Assembly (NCBI GenBank): GCA_003184365.1
Contig: NKYR01000209.1
Coordinates: forward strand, 1 to 40,686
Source: Evernia prunastri
Taxonomy: Eukaryota > Ascomycota > Lecanoromycetes > Lecanorales > Parmeliaceae
Reading direction: 5' to 3'
Length of the DNA: 40,686 nucleotides
The notes beneath the pieces are model-generated. The model saw nothing but the letters and a program-made list of their open reading frames with translations, was not told the origin of the DNA and ran no database searches. Positions 11,253 to 21,975 of the stretch are shown here, in pieces. Both the position numbers and the translations under genes were made by a program. Within the stretch, counting starts at the first letter, position 1, and every line of letters starts with the position of its first letter.

Positions 11253-12390
11253 CGCCAACGCCGTGATCCTATCATTCGTGGGACGAGTGTAAACATAGAT
11301 TATCTGCGTAAAGCGATAAATCATAGAAGACGACTGCGCAAAAAACTTCAAGCAATCGAAGACCTTGAGGAGAAAGGCTTTCGAATGGAATGGGTATTTG
11401 ATGGAATGAATTTTGAGCGAGCTAAGCTATATAAAACACTTTAGATCTTTGTCTTTCTCCACACATGCCATTACAGCCCTTAACAAGCTCACCGCGTGCA
11501 GCCAGAACGCATCTTTGAAGCTCGCAAGTTCAAGCACCGTCTAACAACCACTCCTAATAGGGAGACTGGTTGATTAATCTCGAGAGTGTACCATGCTTAA
11601 GCTCTTCGGCTGTAGCCTCAGGCTAGGCAATTGGTCAGTTAATAGTCCCCCTTTTCTCTGCAACTTTTATTACTCGTCTACCTTACTCGTTGACCATGCT
11701 CATAGTCAGATGAACGTCGCGGAGTGATCTAAAGGATTGAAGAATCCAAAGCTCTGATCGCCGGAAACACGGAATAGCGCTGTCGTATTCAGTGCCGTAA
11801 GCACTACCCTAGCGCATGACAACATCCGTGAGTACTAGTCGCAGGTCAGAGCCCGGCTTAGACATGAAGGAAATGTCCGTCGCCTCTGAGAGTGTGAAGT
11901 ACTGAGTATCTAAAGAGCCAAATTAAATACTCCTAGGCATTTCAGACGAGATTTTGGCCAGCTCCTTCCCGAGCTGGCGTGGAGGTTATCTCAGAGGACG
12001 GGCTTTTTACTGATTGCTGGAACGACATTGGTCACGGACACATCTTAGCAAGAGCGACCGCAAGATTTAGTGGCATTCCTGGATACCGTCTACTTTTTGG
12101 GTAGCCTACCTCCCTTGTGACCTGGCTTTGCGGTGCCATGTAATACCGAAATTGTGCTGAGATAAGTTCTGATTGTGGGGGACTGCGCTTATTCTAAGGA
12201 GCTTTGTCAATGGCAGGGTGGCTGATTGAGCAATGATATATCTGATTATGATCAAGCTGACGATGAAAGAGTCAGATGTACTATTAGCGCTTCTTGGAAT
12301 AAATTAACGTGGTACAACAAAACGGACTACTGACACAAAAGAAATGACGGGTTCTGCTGTACACAATCTGTAGCCCAAAACCAACCACCG
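11253..12390. other. Intergenic, nothing recognised
   Basis: A tail-to-tail spacer between the ferritin-like gene and the SET gene. It has no open frame worth naming and no obvious repeats or tRNA-like cloverleaf. Confidence 0.5.
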
Positions 12391-13468
12391 TCATCCCTTC
12401 AGTCCACGGATAAACGCCAATGTGCGCACTACTTCGGGAGAGCTGTATCCCGTGCCTATCACATCAAGATCCAGCTCTTTTCTTGCAAATTCCAGGGCCA
12501 CTCTGCGGTTTTCCACTTCATAGCTCGCTGCCGTCGTCTGGTTGCCTGTGAGTGACCTCTGATAGCATTCTGCGATAAGACGGCATATGTTCGCTTGTGA
12601 TGGATACAATAGCTCTTCTCGTCGGCTAAGGTCATCAAGCTTGTAGATATTATTGAGCCGTTGAATCATGTCATCATCAGTGTAGTTGTCCGCATCGATC
12701 TTGGCCTGCAAGTTGTACATCTCTCGGCGACGGGCATCGCCGTTTTGCCCAAACGGCATCTCGGGCTCACACGCTTCACAGCCACACTGAAAATTCCAAC
12801 TGTCCAGCTTTCTCTGGCGTTCCTGCCTGGTATCGTGATCTGTCGCCGGGATATAACTGATTGTGATCTCTTCGTCTTTGGGGATCTCGGCCATGGCATT
12901 TATGGTGAGGCGCTGGAGCAGGGGGTTCCACTGCCAGTAAGCGTTTGGTTTGCAAGAGTGGTTGATGCGAGCTGCTTCCAAAAATAGACCCCTTTTTGTC
13001 ACACCCTGGTCTGTATCAGTGAACCCGAAACTATTTGTGTCGAAGATACATTTAGGTGTACGGGTTGCAGCTGAAAGAGCATCGAATTGTTCCCGATCCG
13101 TCGGTGATAGGTTATCTCGCTCCCTATTGATAGTTCTTATACTGGGAGTCCTAGTCACGATGAATAGCGCTTTCTCGGCGAGTAGAGGGGTGCCCCGCAT
13201 GATTTTCTCTCTTGCGAACCAGCTATTACCCTTGGCTGAAACTTCACGATGCGGAGCGATGTCGAACAACTTCATAGGAAATGGGTACGAACGAACGCCC
13301 AGCCTGTTGATTGCAAGTTGCAATTCCTTGTTGTCCTAGCACTGGTTCAGCGTGTAGCTTACCTTCCGAACGGAAAAGATTATCAGTAAGGTAGGTTCTT
13401 ACCTGTTCTTGATTCTGGACTCGCTGGGCCGCAGACAGCGCTGCTTGTGCTGCTCGTCTAGTGGTCAT
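12391..13468 (-). CDS. SET-domain protein (SMYD-like lysine methyltransferase type)
   Basis: Exon 1 (13468-13403) encodes MTTRRAAQAALSAAQRVQNQ and two more residues. A 67-bp intron (GTAAGA...CTAG, 13336-13402) leads to exon 2 (13335-12391), giving 336 residues in phase 0. The SET core is clear. The N-flanking strands lie near residues 50-85. The RINHSCKPNAYW motif (N147-C150) is the SAM-binding and pseudoknot element. EEITISY (177-183) is the second conserved strand with the catalytic-type Tyr. A post-SET CGCEAC cluster follows at 206-211 and could bind zinc. No MYND finger is visible. This family methylates lysines of histones or other proteins; the substrate here is unknown. A nested GTAAGC inside the intron offers an alternative donor that would shift the frame. 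There is no signal peptide, so it is probably nuclear or cytosolic. Confidence 0.88.
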
Positions 13469-15456
13469 GTTGCTCTGTGAAGGGATTGCTGATGGGCTTC
13501 AGTGTGGCCAGGTGGTGGCTTCTTATATCAGGATGAACTTATCTGGGCTTGCTTTCTCGCACTTTTGTCTCCGCTAAACTATCGTCACTTCTTAGTCCGT
13601 TGTTTCCATGACGAGACAAAGCAAGTCGTTCAAATACTCAGACAATTTCATAGACAGCAGCAAAAGATGGACAAAGCTCTGCTTTAGACAAATTCCAAGA
13701 CAGCCGTACATTTTGATTCGCGCTTAGTCGTGTGCTTGAAGTTGCAAAGTCTTCACTTATCTTGCTGCAAAACATTTTCTTTTCAAGCATATCAGAAAAG
13801 ACAAAATTCTAATTGTCGTTCGCATGTAGAGGCTTACATTTCAACTTTCCGCGCTTTCAGATATGCTCCACTGGAACTCCCATGCCAAAACATAATAATC
13901 AGCATTTGTGCCAGATCTAGAGTCAAATGGGAAGAACTGAAGGAGGTGAGTCTCATCTAGCACAACGTCTGCTCGCTTGAGTCTAGCTATTTATTCCCTG
14001 CTAAAATTTCGACATTTACCGAGATCGCGTTTGTTGATTGGTCGAAATTCATTTCTGGCACGTATTATCATCCAAAGTTTCTATTATATCAATGCTTAAT
14101 GCGATTTTTTGCCATTAAAGAGTCTGAAGCGAACGCTTTTTGCCAGTACGGCTCCAACATGAATTCCTTTCCTCCGTGGTCGCCTAGACGCAGTCCTGGT
14201 AACCGTATAGTAACAAGTCGACGTCTCTTACGACTAACCCAAACACTTTGCACTTACAAAGTCATACGTTTCTGCACCGTACTCTACCAGCTGGACTGGC
14301 CAAAATACCTTATCGTCGACTTGTAGGACTTATGCCACCGTCAGGCGTGCCAAGGATTAGCTTCGAGAAAGCCGACTGGCGTCTAAGATGGCATTAAAGT
14401 GACGATAAAAGAGATCGAATAGCTCAGAGATTACTACTTTCACTGCAAAAAGATCGTCGAAGGGCAAACCTGGCCAGCGTTAAACCACACAGGCACCTCA
14501 CTCCTCGCCATCTGATTGATTTTGCGACCTCCAATGCTTTTGCGTCAAACGTAAATGAGTCAGATACTTCTAGGAACCCACCTTCAAGAGAATGCGTCAT
14601 TAATAGAGATGGTGGCCCGTTACAAAGGGATCACCAGGAGTAGTGAGGAACTTATTAGCAGAGCTATCGAAATCTGAATCCCGAGTCCAGAGAGCAAGAG
14701 AGATGGAGAAGTTGTTTTGGCAGAGCGGGAGATAGCACCCGATGTAAGCTGAGCCCGCTAGGCCACGATGGATTATCCCTGATGGTACCTGCGCTTTTGG
14801 TAGCTTTAGAATCAGACGTTTATCGAAGTTGTAGATGTGGACGTCGTCGAAAGCCCAAATAAATGCTTCGAATCATCATTTCTAGTGGTCTTAGACTGAT
14901 ACTTCAGAGCCAGGATTGGTCAAAGAGGGTTTCGCCACGTCATGCGGCTTGGCATATCCCTCTTACTCATCAGTATTGCCCCTATCCGTACGGCCGAGCT
15001 CTGGATCACGAGCCGGCTAGATTTGAGCAGCGCTGAAAAGTCCAAGCCACCTGCCTCAGCAGAGTTTCAACCTAGTATGGTCTGTGAAGAGAGTAGAGAA
15101 TCACAATGAGATCTCGACTTTTGAAGGAGTACAACAGTGTTCTCTCTTTGATATTGTGTTTTCGCCGAGCAAGGTAGAAATCGATATGAGGAATCCGATT
15201 GGTGGAATAACCCAATGCACATCATCATCTGACTTGTACGTGATTTAGAGCTCAGCCTGACGGCATATAACACACGTACTATCTACCCCTCCATTTCCCC
15301 TTCCTTTATCTACTTACCTGCGCATTCTTTCATCCCTGAGCAAATGAAAAGTTCCTTTTTCAATATTCAAGCAACCTAGCAATCGAGTAAGATTTCTGGG
15401 ACGTCTCATCAGCTTTAAGAAAACAGAGTCAAGTCACCTCCTCGAGCAACACCTCC
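13469..15456. other. Gene-poor 2-kb stretch with CT-rich promoter at the right end
   Basis: There is no supported gene. The open frames at 13502-14326 (+) and 15067-15273 (-) are short and of poor coding quality. From about 15285 to 15325 the DNA is strongly CT-rich, followed by a normal leader. This is a likely promoter for the F-box-like gene at 15457. Confidence 0.5.
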
Positions 15457-16323
15457 ATGATGTCTTCGCTCCAAGCGCTCAACCCTGAAAGCGAACCTTC
15501 GGGCTCCAACTCGGCGATTCTGCTTCAGGAACCTCCCTCTCGGCACCATACTTCTCGCAAGCAGTCAGACCCGTCACATGATCAAGGGCAACAGTCCACC
15601 GGGAACAGTGGTGAGCCGCATCTAGACCAGGCAGAGTATCACGACCCGAACAAACCCACATACATTATCACTCTTCCGTTCGAACTCCGCGAGAAAATTT
15701 ACACCCGCCTCGTTCTTGTCTCGAGCTTCGATTTCCTTCGCGTCTGCCGCTCGATAAGCACGCAGGCGACGCCACTTCTCTACAAATACGGTACCTACCA
15801 CATCTACGCGAGCAACCAAAGTCACCAGCCCTCGATCTGCGTACCACCTTCCTCTATCCTTGCCAACATTCAGAACCTCTACATCTCCATGCCTACGATT
15901 AGATATAACGGAGAGGTTCCCTTGGAGCATGATATGTCCTCGCAAACACTGAGCCTACTACATCAATTCAGTGGTGACGTTGTCCGTCGCAGACTCTGTC
16001 ATCTGGATCTGCAGACGTGGTACCTCACAGACCTCCTAGCAAGCGTGTTGAGGACATTTGTTGGCTTCGAAAGGATAAGGATTACAGTACAGCTGAGATT
16101 GAACGAAGATGACGATGTTGATCGTTTTCGACCATACGATCGGAATGACGCGGAACTAGAGCGAGAGATCTATATTGACGACGTGAATGAGAGACTAGGG
16201 CCATCACTAGGTCTAGCACAACCCACATTTTTAGGAGAGAAGAACACCTCTCAAGGTTGGGGAAACGCTTTTGATTCGATGCTGTTCTTGGATTTTTACC
16301 CGAGGGCGCCTGTCTTATCATGA
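15457..16323 (+). CDS. F-box / 2EXR-like domain protein
   Basis: A single exon of 288 residues starting at one of two adjacent ATGs (15457, 15460). The first 65 residues are Ser/Pro/Gln-rich and disordered. From about residue 72 comes the recognisable motif: LPFELREKIYTRLV, then FLRVCRSISTQATPLLY and KYGTYHI. This is the L-P-x-E-[LI]-R-x-x-I...L-x-V-C-R pattern of fungal F-box-like and 2EXR proteins. The remainder has Leu-rich segments (ANIQNLYISMP, CHLDLQTWYLTDLL, FVGFERIRITVQL) like the usual downstream region. In the family such proteins recruit targets to SCF ubiquitin ligases, but these small lineage-expanded forms are mostly uncharacterised. It ends cleanly at TGA, convergent with the secreted-protein gene whose 3' end is at 16706. 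Confidence 0.78.
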   Translation: MMSSLQALNPESEPSGSNSAILLQEPPSRHHTSRKQSDPSHDQGQQSTGNSGEPHLDQAEYHDPNKPTYIITLPFELREKIYTRLVLVSSFDFLRVCRSISTQATPLLYKYGTYHIYASNQSHQPSICVPPSSILANIQNLYISMPTIRYNGEVPLEHDMSSQTLSLLHQFSGDVVRRRLCHLDLQTWYLTDLLASVLRTFVGFERIRITVQLRLNEDDDVDRFRPYDRNDAELEREIYIDDVNERLGPSLGLAQPTFLGEKNTSQGWGNAFDSMLFLDFYPRAPVLS

Positions 16324-16705
16324 ACAACATTGGAGACCAGGGTAACCAAAAGGGGGCCTGAGACAAACACAACGGATTTATAGTGCTTGGTATTGTTCTT
16401 ACAACGACTGAACTACCAGCTTTTCCTCCCATGGCACCCCTGGTAAGAGCTTCGGCTAATGAATGATTCTCTCCGATTCTGTCTCGTCTGAGCAATAAGC
16501 TTCCACCTCTGGCATGCTCGTTTGCGCAGTTTGGCTAAAGGGGGGTGTTGCTCATTGTCTGTTAAAGTAGTCGTTAGGGATCACGACAATGGATAAATTT
16601 ATTCGCGCACTTTCAGCTCTAACGTCTGGCTTGACATGTTTTCGGAAGTGGTGCGGGAGGCTCCTCTTGGGCCTGCTTCAAACCTTGAACTATTGTGTGC
16701 GTGTC
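16324..16705. other. Convergent 3' spacer
   Basis: This 0.4-kb spacer lies between the 3' ends of the F-box-like gene and secreted gene A. I see no gene or strong repeat. Confidence 0.4.
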
Positions 16706-17583
16706 TCATGATTCCTGAAGGAGATCCAGCATTGGAGTTGACGAATTGTCCCTCGAAGTGTTGAAGAGATTCAAGCTGAGGCTAGGAAAAGTGCCATGAC
16801 CTGAAAGATTTCCTAGAAGCCTTGGTATTTTTGGCGGTGTGACGACCTTCCCACTGGCCATGTAGTTCGACATCTGGGCGTTAAATAGCGAATCGGTCGT
16901 ATACATGTAAAGGCCCGCTGGCCGGCTCTGGGTGACTAGATCCTATCAGTACAAATACTATAGTATCTATCTAATAGACGCTTACCGATCAAAGGCGTAT
17001 AGCCTCCTTGCGGTGTCTGATCTAACCCTTTCTTAGGCTGTAGACAAGGTCTAAGTCTCAGCACCTGGTTGACGATGTCCGACCACTTCTCTGTGAATTC
17101 AGCTTTCACATATGATTTCTGATAAGGTTTGTCATAGGGCTGGGTCACTAAGGCTATTTGGCATGATCCTGCATGAAAGGGTTCAGATTTAACGTGCTGA
17201 TACCATCATTGAGTAAGGCAAGGGCAAGAATGAGACATGGGGCGGATGAACATCGACATACCATATTTCCAGATTTTTGGTAGTTGCACAATAGCTTTCG
17301 GAGCGTAAAGATTCTTGACAGCTTTAAATGGTGGATCAAGATATTGCGGCTCTGCGAAAAGGCGTTTTGCTTTGGCGTCTGGCGAATCTCTTCCAGGGGC
17401 ATTTGCATATGGGATCCAGAACAGGGCTTGATAACAATCTTGAATATTTGGCTTACCAAACATATTTTGGTCACATAGCGGTTGCTCGACCCGAAGAGGA
17501 TTTGGGCTCGCGATGGCGCTATGAACAAGAAGAAAGCTCAGTAAACCACATCTCATGTATGCGAAAAGGGGTATGTGCCACAT
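16706..17583 (-). CDS. Secreted Cys-containing protein, member A of a divergent pair
   Basis: Three exons (17583-17262, 17168-16986, 16935-16706) encode 244 residues. Intron 1 is 93 bp (GTATGT...GCAG). Intron 2 is 50 bp (GTAAGC...CTAG, with TACTGAT branch). Both are phase 1. A second ATG at 17556 gives an ideal signal peptide (MRCGLLSFLLVHSAIAS). It is the likelier start because a TATA box lies only 25 bp upstream of 17583. The mature protein has Cys in LCDQN, QDC, GSC and RPC. It also has FGKPNIQDCYQAL, the block VQLPKIWKYGSC, and W-SDI followed by GG. These are the spaced features of small secreted ascomycete proteins. It is clearly paralogous to the gene at 17981 on the opposite strand, down to intron positions. 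Function unknown; effector or wall role is inference. Confidence 0.78.
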
Positions 17584-17980
17584 TGTGATCGTCAGCTATG
17601 TGATCAGCCTTTATAACAGAATCAGGATGACCAAAACTACCGATTTTCTCGTGGTCCCGGCTTCAATTATAGAAGAAACCAAAGAATAAAAAAATTTCTA
17701 GTTGCGCATGCTTGCACTAGCGCCATTGCTTCGCTTGTGCGGCGGGAGAGTTTCGCGGGAATCGTTTCACATCTTTCTCATCTGCGACAAGTTCGGCACC
17801 ACAAGCATGGAGCTCCGCCTCAATTGCACTCGTCGACGTGAGCTTTTCCTCAATGCTTGAACATTGTTCTTCTCAGGTCAAATTCCGTCAACATTGGCTC
17901 TCTAATAAGACTGATGGTTTACATCGACGTTCGACCTCCTGTAAAGACGAAGACCGACCGGAGAAAGAATAGCGTTCTTC
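17584..17980. promoter_or_regulatory. Shared divergent promoter region of the paralog pair
   Basis: This 397-bp spacer separates the two start codons and must contain both promoters. The A side has a TATA box at 17608-17617. The B side has an AT-rich stretch near 17685-17700 (AATAAAAAAATTT) but no clear TATA close to ATG 17981. I could not identify a symmetric binding site. Confidence 0.5.
17608..17617 (-). promoter_or_regulatory. TATA box of secreted gene A
   Basis: On the minus strand the sequence GTTATAAAGG lies 25 bp before ATG 17583 and 52 bp before ATG 17556. It is the only good TATA-like element in the 397-bp divergent spacer on this strand. Its closeness to the first ATG favours use of the second. 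Confidence 0.45.
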
Positions 17981-18812
17981 ATGGCACCTGTGTGCCCTCA
18001 ATCGGCGTGGAAAGCCAGGTTGCTTTACCCTGTTCTACTCCTGACCCACCGGATTTACGCAGCAGACGACGGTGTATTCTGCAATGGTGGTGCATACGGT
18101 CGCCCTGTCTCGGTCCATTGCATCAACGCTCTAACGAAATTTCCCATACACGACACTACAATTCACTACTTTGTGGAACAACAACTGCGCACCGCGCCAC
18201 CAGAAGCGGTTTGGAACGAATGCAAAGATCCACGCCCCGCAAGTGAGGCACAGAGCATCATACAGTTGCCAAAATGGATCTCTTACGGTCAGAAAGATCT
18301 CCATGCTTAGTCCCTTGCTGTCCTGTGACACTGTAGCTAATGGCTGGTTGCAGGCACGTGTAATATTGGGCTCTTCAGCTTCACAAAACTCTCTGGTCAA
18401 GACCAAAAGCTAGCCAACACTGCACCGGCATTGGCATGGTCTGATATATACAATGCCGGATTCAAGTTGGACGGTGAATGCCTTGCACATAATAAAGGCG
18501 GCGCAGTTGTAATAGACGGTGCGCTAAAACCCCACTGTGTTTACCAATTCATCGTCAGTTGAAGTTTTCACTAACCACTTTACTCATGCTAAAGACGTTC
18601 GCGGACAACCAGGACTATCACTGTTCATGTGGGAGGACGGTGCAGAATTCCAATTCCTGCTGAATCATGAAAATCTCCTCGAATTCCCGCCTGGGATGGA
18701 TCCCACACACACTGACGTCGGGATGTCTATGCTCAATAACGATACATTGTTAACGGGACTCCCAACGGCCAAGGAAAGAGCTACGCAGGATGTGTCAGCA
18801 CTGTATCTTTGA
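17981..18812 (+). CDS. Secreted Cys-containing protein, member B of a divergent pair
   Basis: Three exons (17981-18287, 18354-18518, 18559-18812) encode 241 residues. Intron 1 is 66 bp with an unusual GTCAGA donor. Intron 2 is only 40 bp (GTGCGC...TCAG), or 46 bp if the AAG acceptor six bases on is used; both keep frame. The start at ATG 17981 gives a signal peptide ending near RIYAADDG. The mature protein carries FCNGG, YGRP-x4-HC, NEC, IQLPKWISYGTC and W-SDI. It then has a GEC-x5-GG block and PGLSLFMW. The same blocks, in the same order and with the same phase-1 intron positions, occur in gene A (16706-17583). Cys number is five after the signal peptide against four in A. Function unknown. 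The 3' end overlaps a 47-bp tandem duplication that contains the stop codon. Confidence 0.76.
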
Positions 18813-18882
18813 ATAGGACCTGAAGAGTTACTCGGGATGTATCAACATTGTATCTTTGAATAGGACCCGAGGAGTTTCTCAT
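18789..18882. repeat. Two-copy 47-bp tandem duplication across a stop codon
   Basis: Unit 1 (18789-18835) and unit 2 (18836-18882) share the core TGTATCTTTGAATAGGACC and differ at about six positions, nearly all transitions. The first copy contains the last codons and TGA stop of secreted gene B. The second copy is downstream and non-coding. Confidence 0.85.
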
Positions 18883-20598
18883 TATGGTGACCCAGAGGCT
18901 CTGACTCATTGTTCAACTCTGTAGGGTTCTTAGGCCACTCGTTTTTACTAGGTAAACAGCACTTTCATTCATATCTTTACAATTCTCGGCACTTTTCAGC
19001 ACGTCAATGCGTGCTAGCACGTCAATGCGTGCTCGAGAAGTCTAGTGCGGCCCGTATATGATGTGTAAACTTAGGTGAACGAGGAAGAGTGATAGAGGCG
19101 GTCATATGATCTGGGTTCGCTTCCCTTTCCGGGCAGTCTGTTGGCTGATTGACTTTACTGCTTGGGCTCTGAAAAGATATTTCAAGATGAGGCGTAGATA
19201 GGGTAAAAAGGTCGCCCGCTCTGCATCGTGCATGTATATGCTTTCCTTGCAGTTTACGATGTTAACACGATTGAGAGCAAATGCAAAAAAAAGCCGATTT
19301 TTGATCATTAAGACACTTCCGAGGGAATCAAGAGATATAATTCGTTAGCAGAGCCACTGCTTGTAGCCGGCAGCCAGTATACAGCCGTTTTCAGCTTTCT
19401 TGCAAACCAAAGTAGCAGCAGGATACGAAGATCCAAGTCATCACCGGCAACACATCCGCCATTCAAAAGGCCCAGACAAGTTCACGTACCTGTAGGGCAC
19501 CCTGCGGCATATGTCTAGTCAGTTTCAAGAGGAGATTGAAGACATGCAATCGAAGATAAATTTGTACTGGGATCTACCCAAGACTTAATTACAAGTAAAA
19601 CTGACCAATGCTTCTGCCCATATCCGCCAACATCCAAGCAAATCGATTGACGTGGGGCCCTCACTCCAAAGACCCTATGCCTCACAAAGCACCAAGTCCA
19701 GTGAAGATGTATGACTTCGGCTGCACTTTTAGTTCCGTCGAAACACCACCAACATACCCAGGCAGGGCTGTGTATTCTTTTCCCCTCAGGGGACTAAAGT
19801 CATGGTATTCCGAATTCCCGATGTGTCAGCGCACCAGCGCGGAAAGATTCAAAGGAGGCTAGCGACAGCAAAGCCGCAACCTATCATACACTCCGAACCG
19901 ATGCTGTGACGACCCGGAGCTGGACTGACACGCGGCGAAATGGCCACGCGTACATTTCCTCCCATGGTCAGCTCTTTCCGAGAGAGACGCTAAGGAAATA
20001 TGTGCACCGCGGCCAAAAAACCCCATCTGGCCGCCTAATTATGCGGTAGAGTGCGAGTTTAGAGGGGAGCGTTACCGTTCGGATATAGATGCAGAGGTTC
20101 GGTATATATGTTGTAGTACCCAGGTACTCGGCGCGTGGGAATCGATCTGGAATGGGTAAGTAAACATAGACAGAGAACATGCTGGGAAAGACCCTTTATT
20201 CCCGTAGCACAATGACATGTTCAAGCTGCTCGTTTGACTGTGGATTGAACAATCAGTGATGTAGTGTGATTGCTCCCTCCTGATTGAAGTTTTATCATCG
20301 GACTGGACGAATTCTATGCGACGCATTGATTGGTTCGATGTGGGTTTGACCATGTGCGTCGGAGGTGGTCAAGCCATCCGGTCTACCAGGGAGGTCAAAG
20401 AAAGGAGTTTGTTGGGTGCAGGCGTGCAGTTCTGCGTATCAAGGTATATCAAACATTCCGTAAAGTGCCTGTCTTAAATCAAAGTTCTCATCGATTCAAT
20501 CTATGAAAAGGTCTCCACCCAAACGCCAACTGCACATTATTTTCCGCCAGACCCACAACGTCAGGATCCTGTTCCACCTATACCATCCAGCTGTCTCT
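18883..20598. other. Intergenic, hairpin repeat only
   Basis: Apart from the 18-bp tandem hairpin at 18998-19033 I see nothing coding. The frames at 19608-19862 (+) and 19968-20353 (-) lack coding character and neighbours of the same frame. Confidence 0.45.
18998..19033. repeat. Tandem 18-bp hairpin repeat
   Basis: AGCACGTCAATGCGTGCT occurs twice, back to back, without mismatch. Each unit is itself an inverted repeat (AGCACG...CGTGCT), so the DNA can form two small hairpins or one longer one. It lies about 190 bp past the stop of secreted gene B. Confidence 0.85.
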
Positions 20599-21916
20599 TC
20601 AGCTAGTTGTCTCACCAGCAGTCGCACTAGCCGAGTTCTGATACACGGTCAACCAATTTGCCCCACCGCAAACCTGCGTCGCATCTCCGTTGCAAGGCGT
20701 AGTACAGTTATTCGGACTGGTTGTGACCATAGTCGCGGGCTTAACGCCCTTACCATTGCTGTCGCCGCCGCAAAAACATCTACGCGGACCACTGTATCAG
20801 CTTCATTGAACCACTCATGCGTAACAGGTCATACTTACTGGGAGCCAAACTCAACGCCCATATACTGGTACGTCGCGCAGTAAGCAGCGCACCGCTCGAC
20901 CGTAAGCCCAGTCCCCGACCATTGCAAGGAGCTCAGCGTGCGCGAAGCGGACGAATCGAGCTCGCAGCCGAGGTAGCTGAAAGTGCCCGACGTCTTGACC
21001 ACAGCTGCCGAACCCGCCGATGGCGTTGCTGAAGCGGACAGAGCGACTTGGGACGGGGTGGCGGAGGCAGTGTTTCGAGTGGCGGATGCACTCAGGGCAC
21101 CCAAAGCGGCAGCGATTTGGCCGTCGCTGTCGCTATCGCTATCGTCCCCATAGTCATCGCCACTGGTGCTGTTGGTGCCATCGCTGTCGTCCCCAAGGAT
21201 ACCGTCACTGGTGTCATTGGAGCTACCTCCAAAGTCATTGTAGTCCGGGTCGTCCAGCTCCGCGTTATCGACCTCGTCTTCCGACGTCGCTGCGATTGCG
21301 GTACCGGTCTGTTGGCCAATGGTTTGATCTATCTCGGATCCCGCAGCGAATATGTGGAGAACAAGCTCTTGGTCGTCCCCTGCGTTCATTGCATGAGCCA
21401 TCTAGTGTCCAACAGAAGAGGGAAAACGGGCAAGTCTACCGGCAAGCTCCCATCCCCCTGACGAGCCTCTAGTTACATTGGAGATACAATTTTGGACGAC
21501 AACCTGACCCTCAGCTGCAAGATCCTGGTACGAAGAAGTATCGTAGGTAACGGACGAGTTCGAGACTGCAATGGGGACAAGAGCCGCCTTACAGCCGGCT
21601 ATTAACAAATGAGTCATTGTTGCATTTCGATCTGGCCTGGTATATGGAGAGGTGCAAACGGAAACTTACTGGTCGTCCAAGTTTGCGGGAATTCCCTCCT
21701 CGTAGCATTCAGCCCCGCCGGCGTTGGAAAATTAGCAGGAATGAACAGATAAGGGGTATTCCCCTTCCCTAAAGCCGCTATATTCGTGAGGAGGGTGCTG
21801 CAGGCGGCTCGAGCAGGAGCGCCATAGGAAGTGACATTGCACTGGTCCGGACTGAAAGCGAGCGCCGAAGAAAAGAGCGTCAAGGCTGCAGCGAGGAGTG
21901 CGATGGTGGGAGCCAT
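20599..21916 (-). CDS. Secreted WSC-domain protein with acidic linker
   Basis: Four exons (21916-21670, 21598-21440, 21379-20839, 20779-20599) encode 375 residues. Introns are 71, 60 and 59 bp with donors GTAAGT, GTAGAC and GTAAGT. The last two acceptors are fixed by frame and domain continuity (GCAG and GTAG, not the nearest AG). Residues 1-20 form a signal peptide (MAPTIALLAAALTLFSSALA). Residues 21-165 are an N-terminal domain with DQCNVTSYG and a GGWELAGDDQELVLHIFAAG block, a module often found before WSC in fungi. Residues 169-222 are very rich in Asp, Ser and Asn, and 223-265 in Ala, Ser and Thr. The WSC domain (269-361) has SYLGCELD, TVERCAAYC, MGVEFGSQCFCGG, NCTTPC and QVCGGANWLTVYQ, with all expected Cys. 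WSC domains bind glycans; a wall or extracellular role is likely. Confidence 0.9.
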
Positions 21917-21962
21917 GTTCTGGTGGGGAAAAGTGTAAAGAGGGAAGCGGTGGCTGCAGTAC

Positions 21963-21975
21963 CTTTTTAAATAGG
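21963..21975 (-). promoter_or_regulatory. TATA box of the WSC gene
   Basis: On the minus strand CTATTTAAAAAGG lies about 50 bp before the start codon at 21916. This is a good match to a TATA element at a usual distance for a short fungal leader. Confidence 0.5.

Noticed and set aside
16881..16940. Alternative end of secreted gene A in another frame using the nearer TAG acceptor
   Set aside because: It gives a shorter end, while the CTAG acceptor gives a block (PAGLYMY) that matches the paralog gene B at the same place.
18519..18570. Reading secreted gene B without intron 2, ending at an early TGA
   Set aside because: The intron position matches intron 2 of paralog A in place and phase, and the downstream frame aligns with A.
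21020..21472. 150-codon and 137-codon plus-strand frames
   Set aside because: They are antisense shadows of the WSC gene; the repetitive Asp/Ser codons open the opposite strand.
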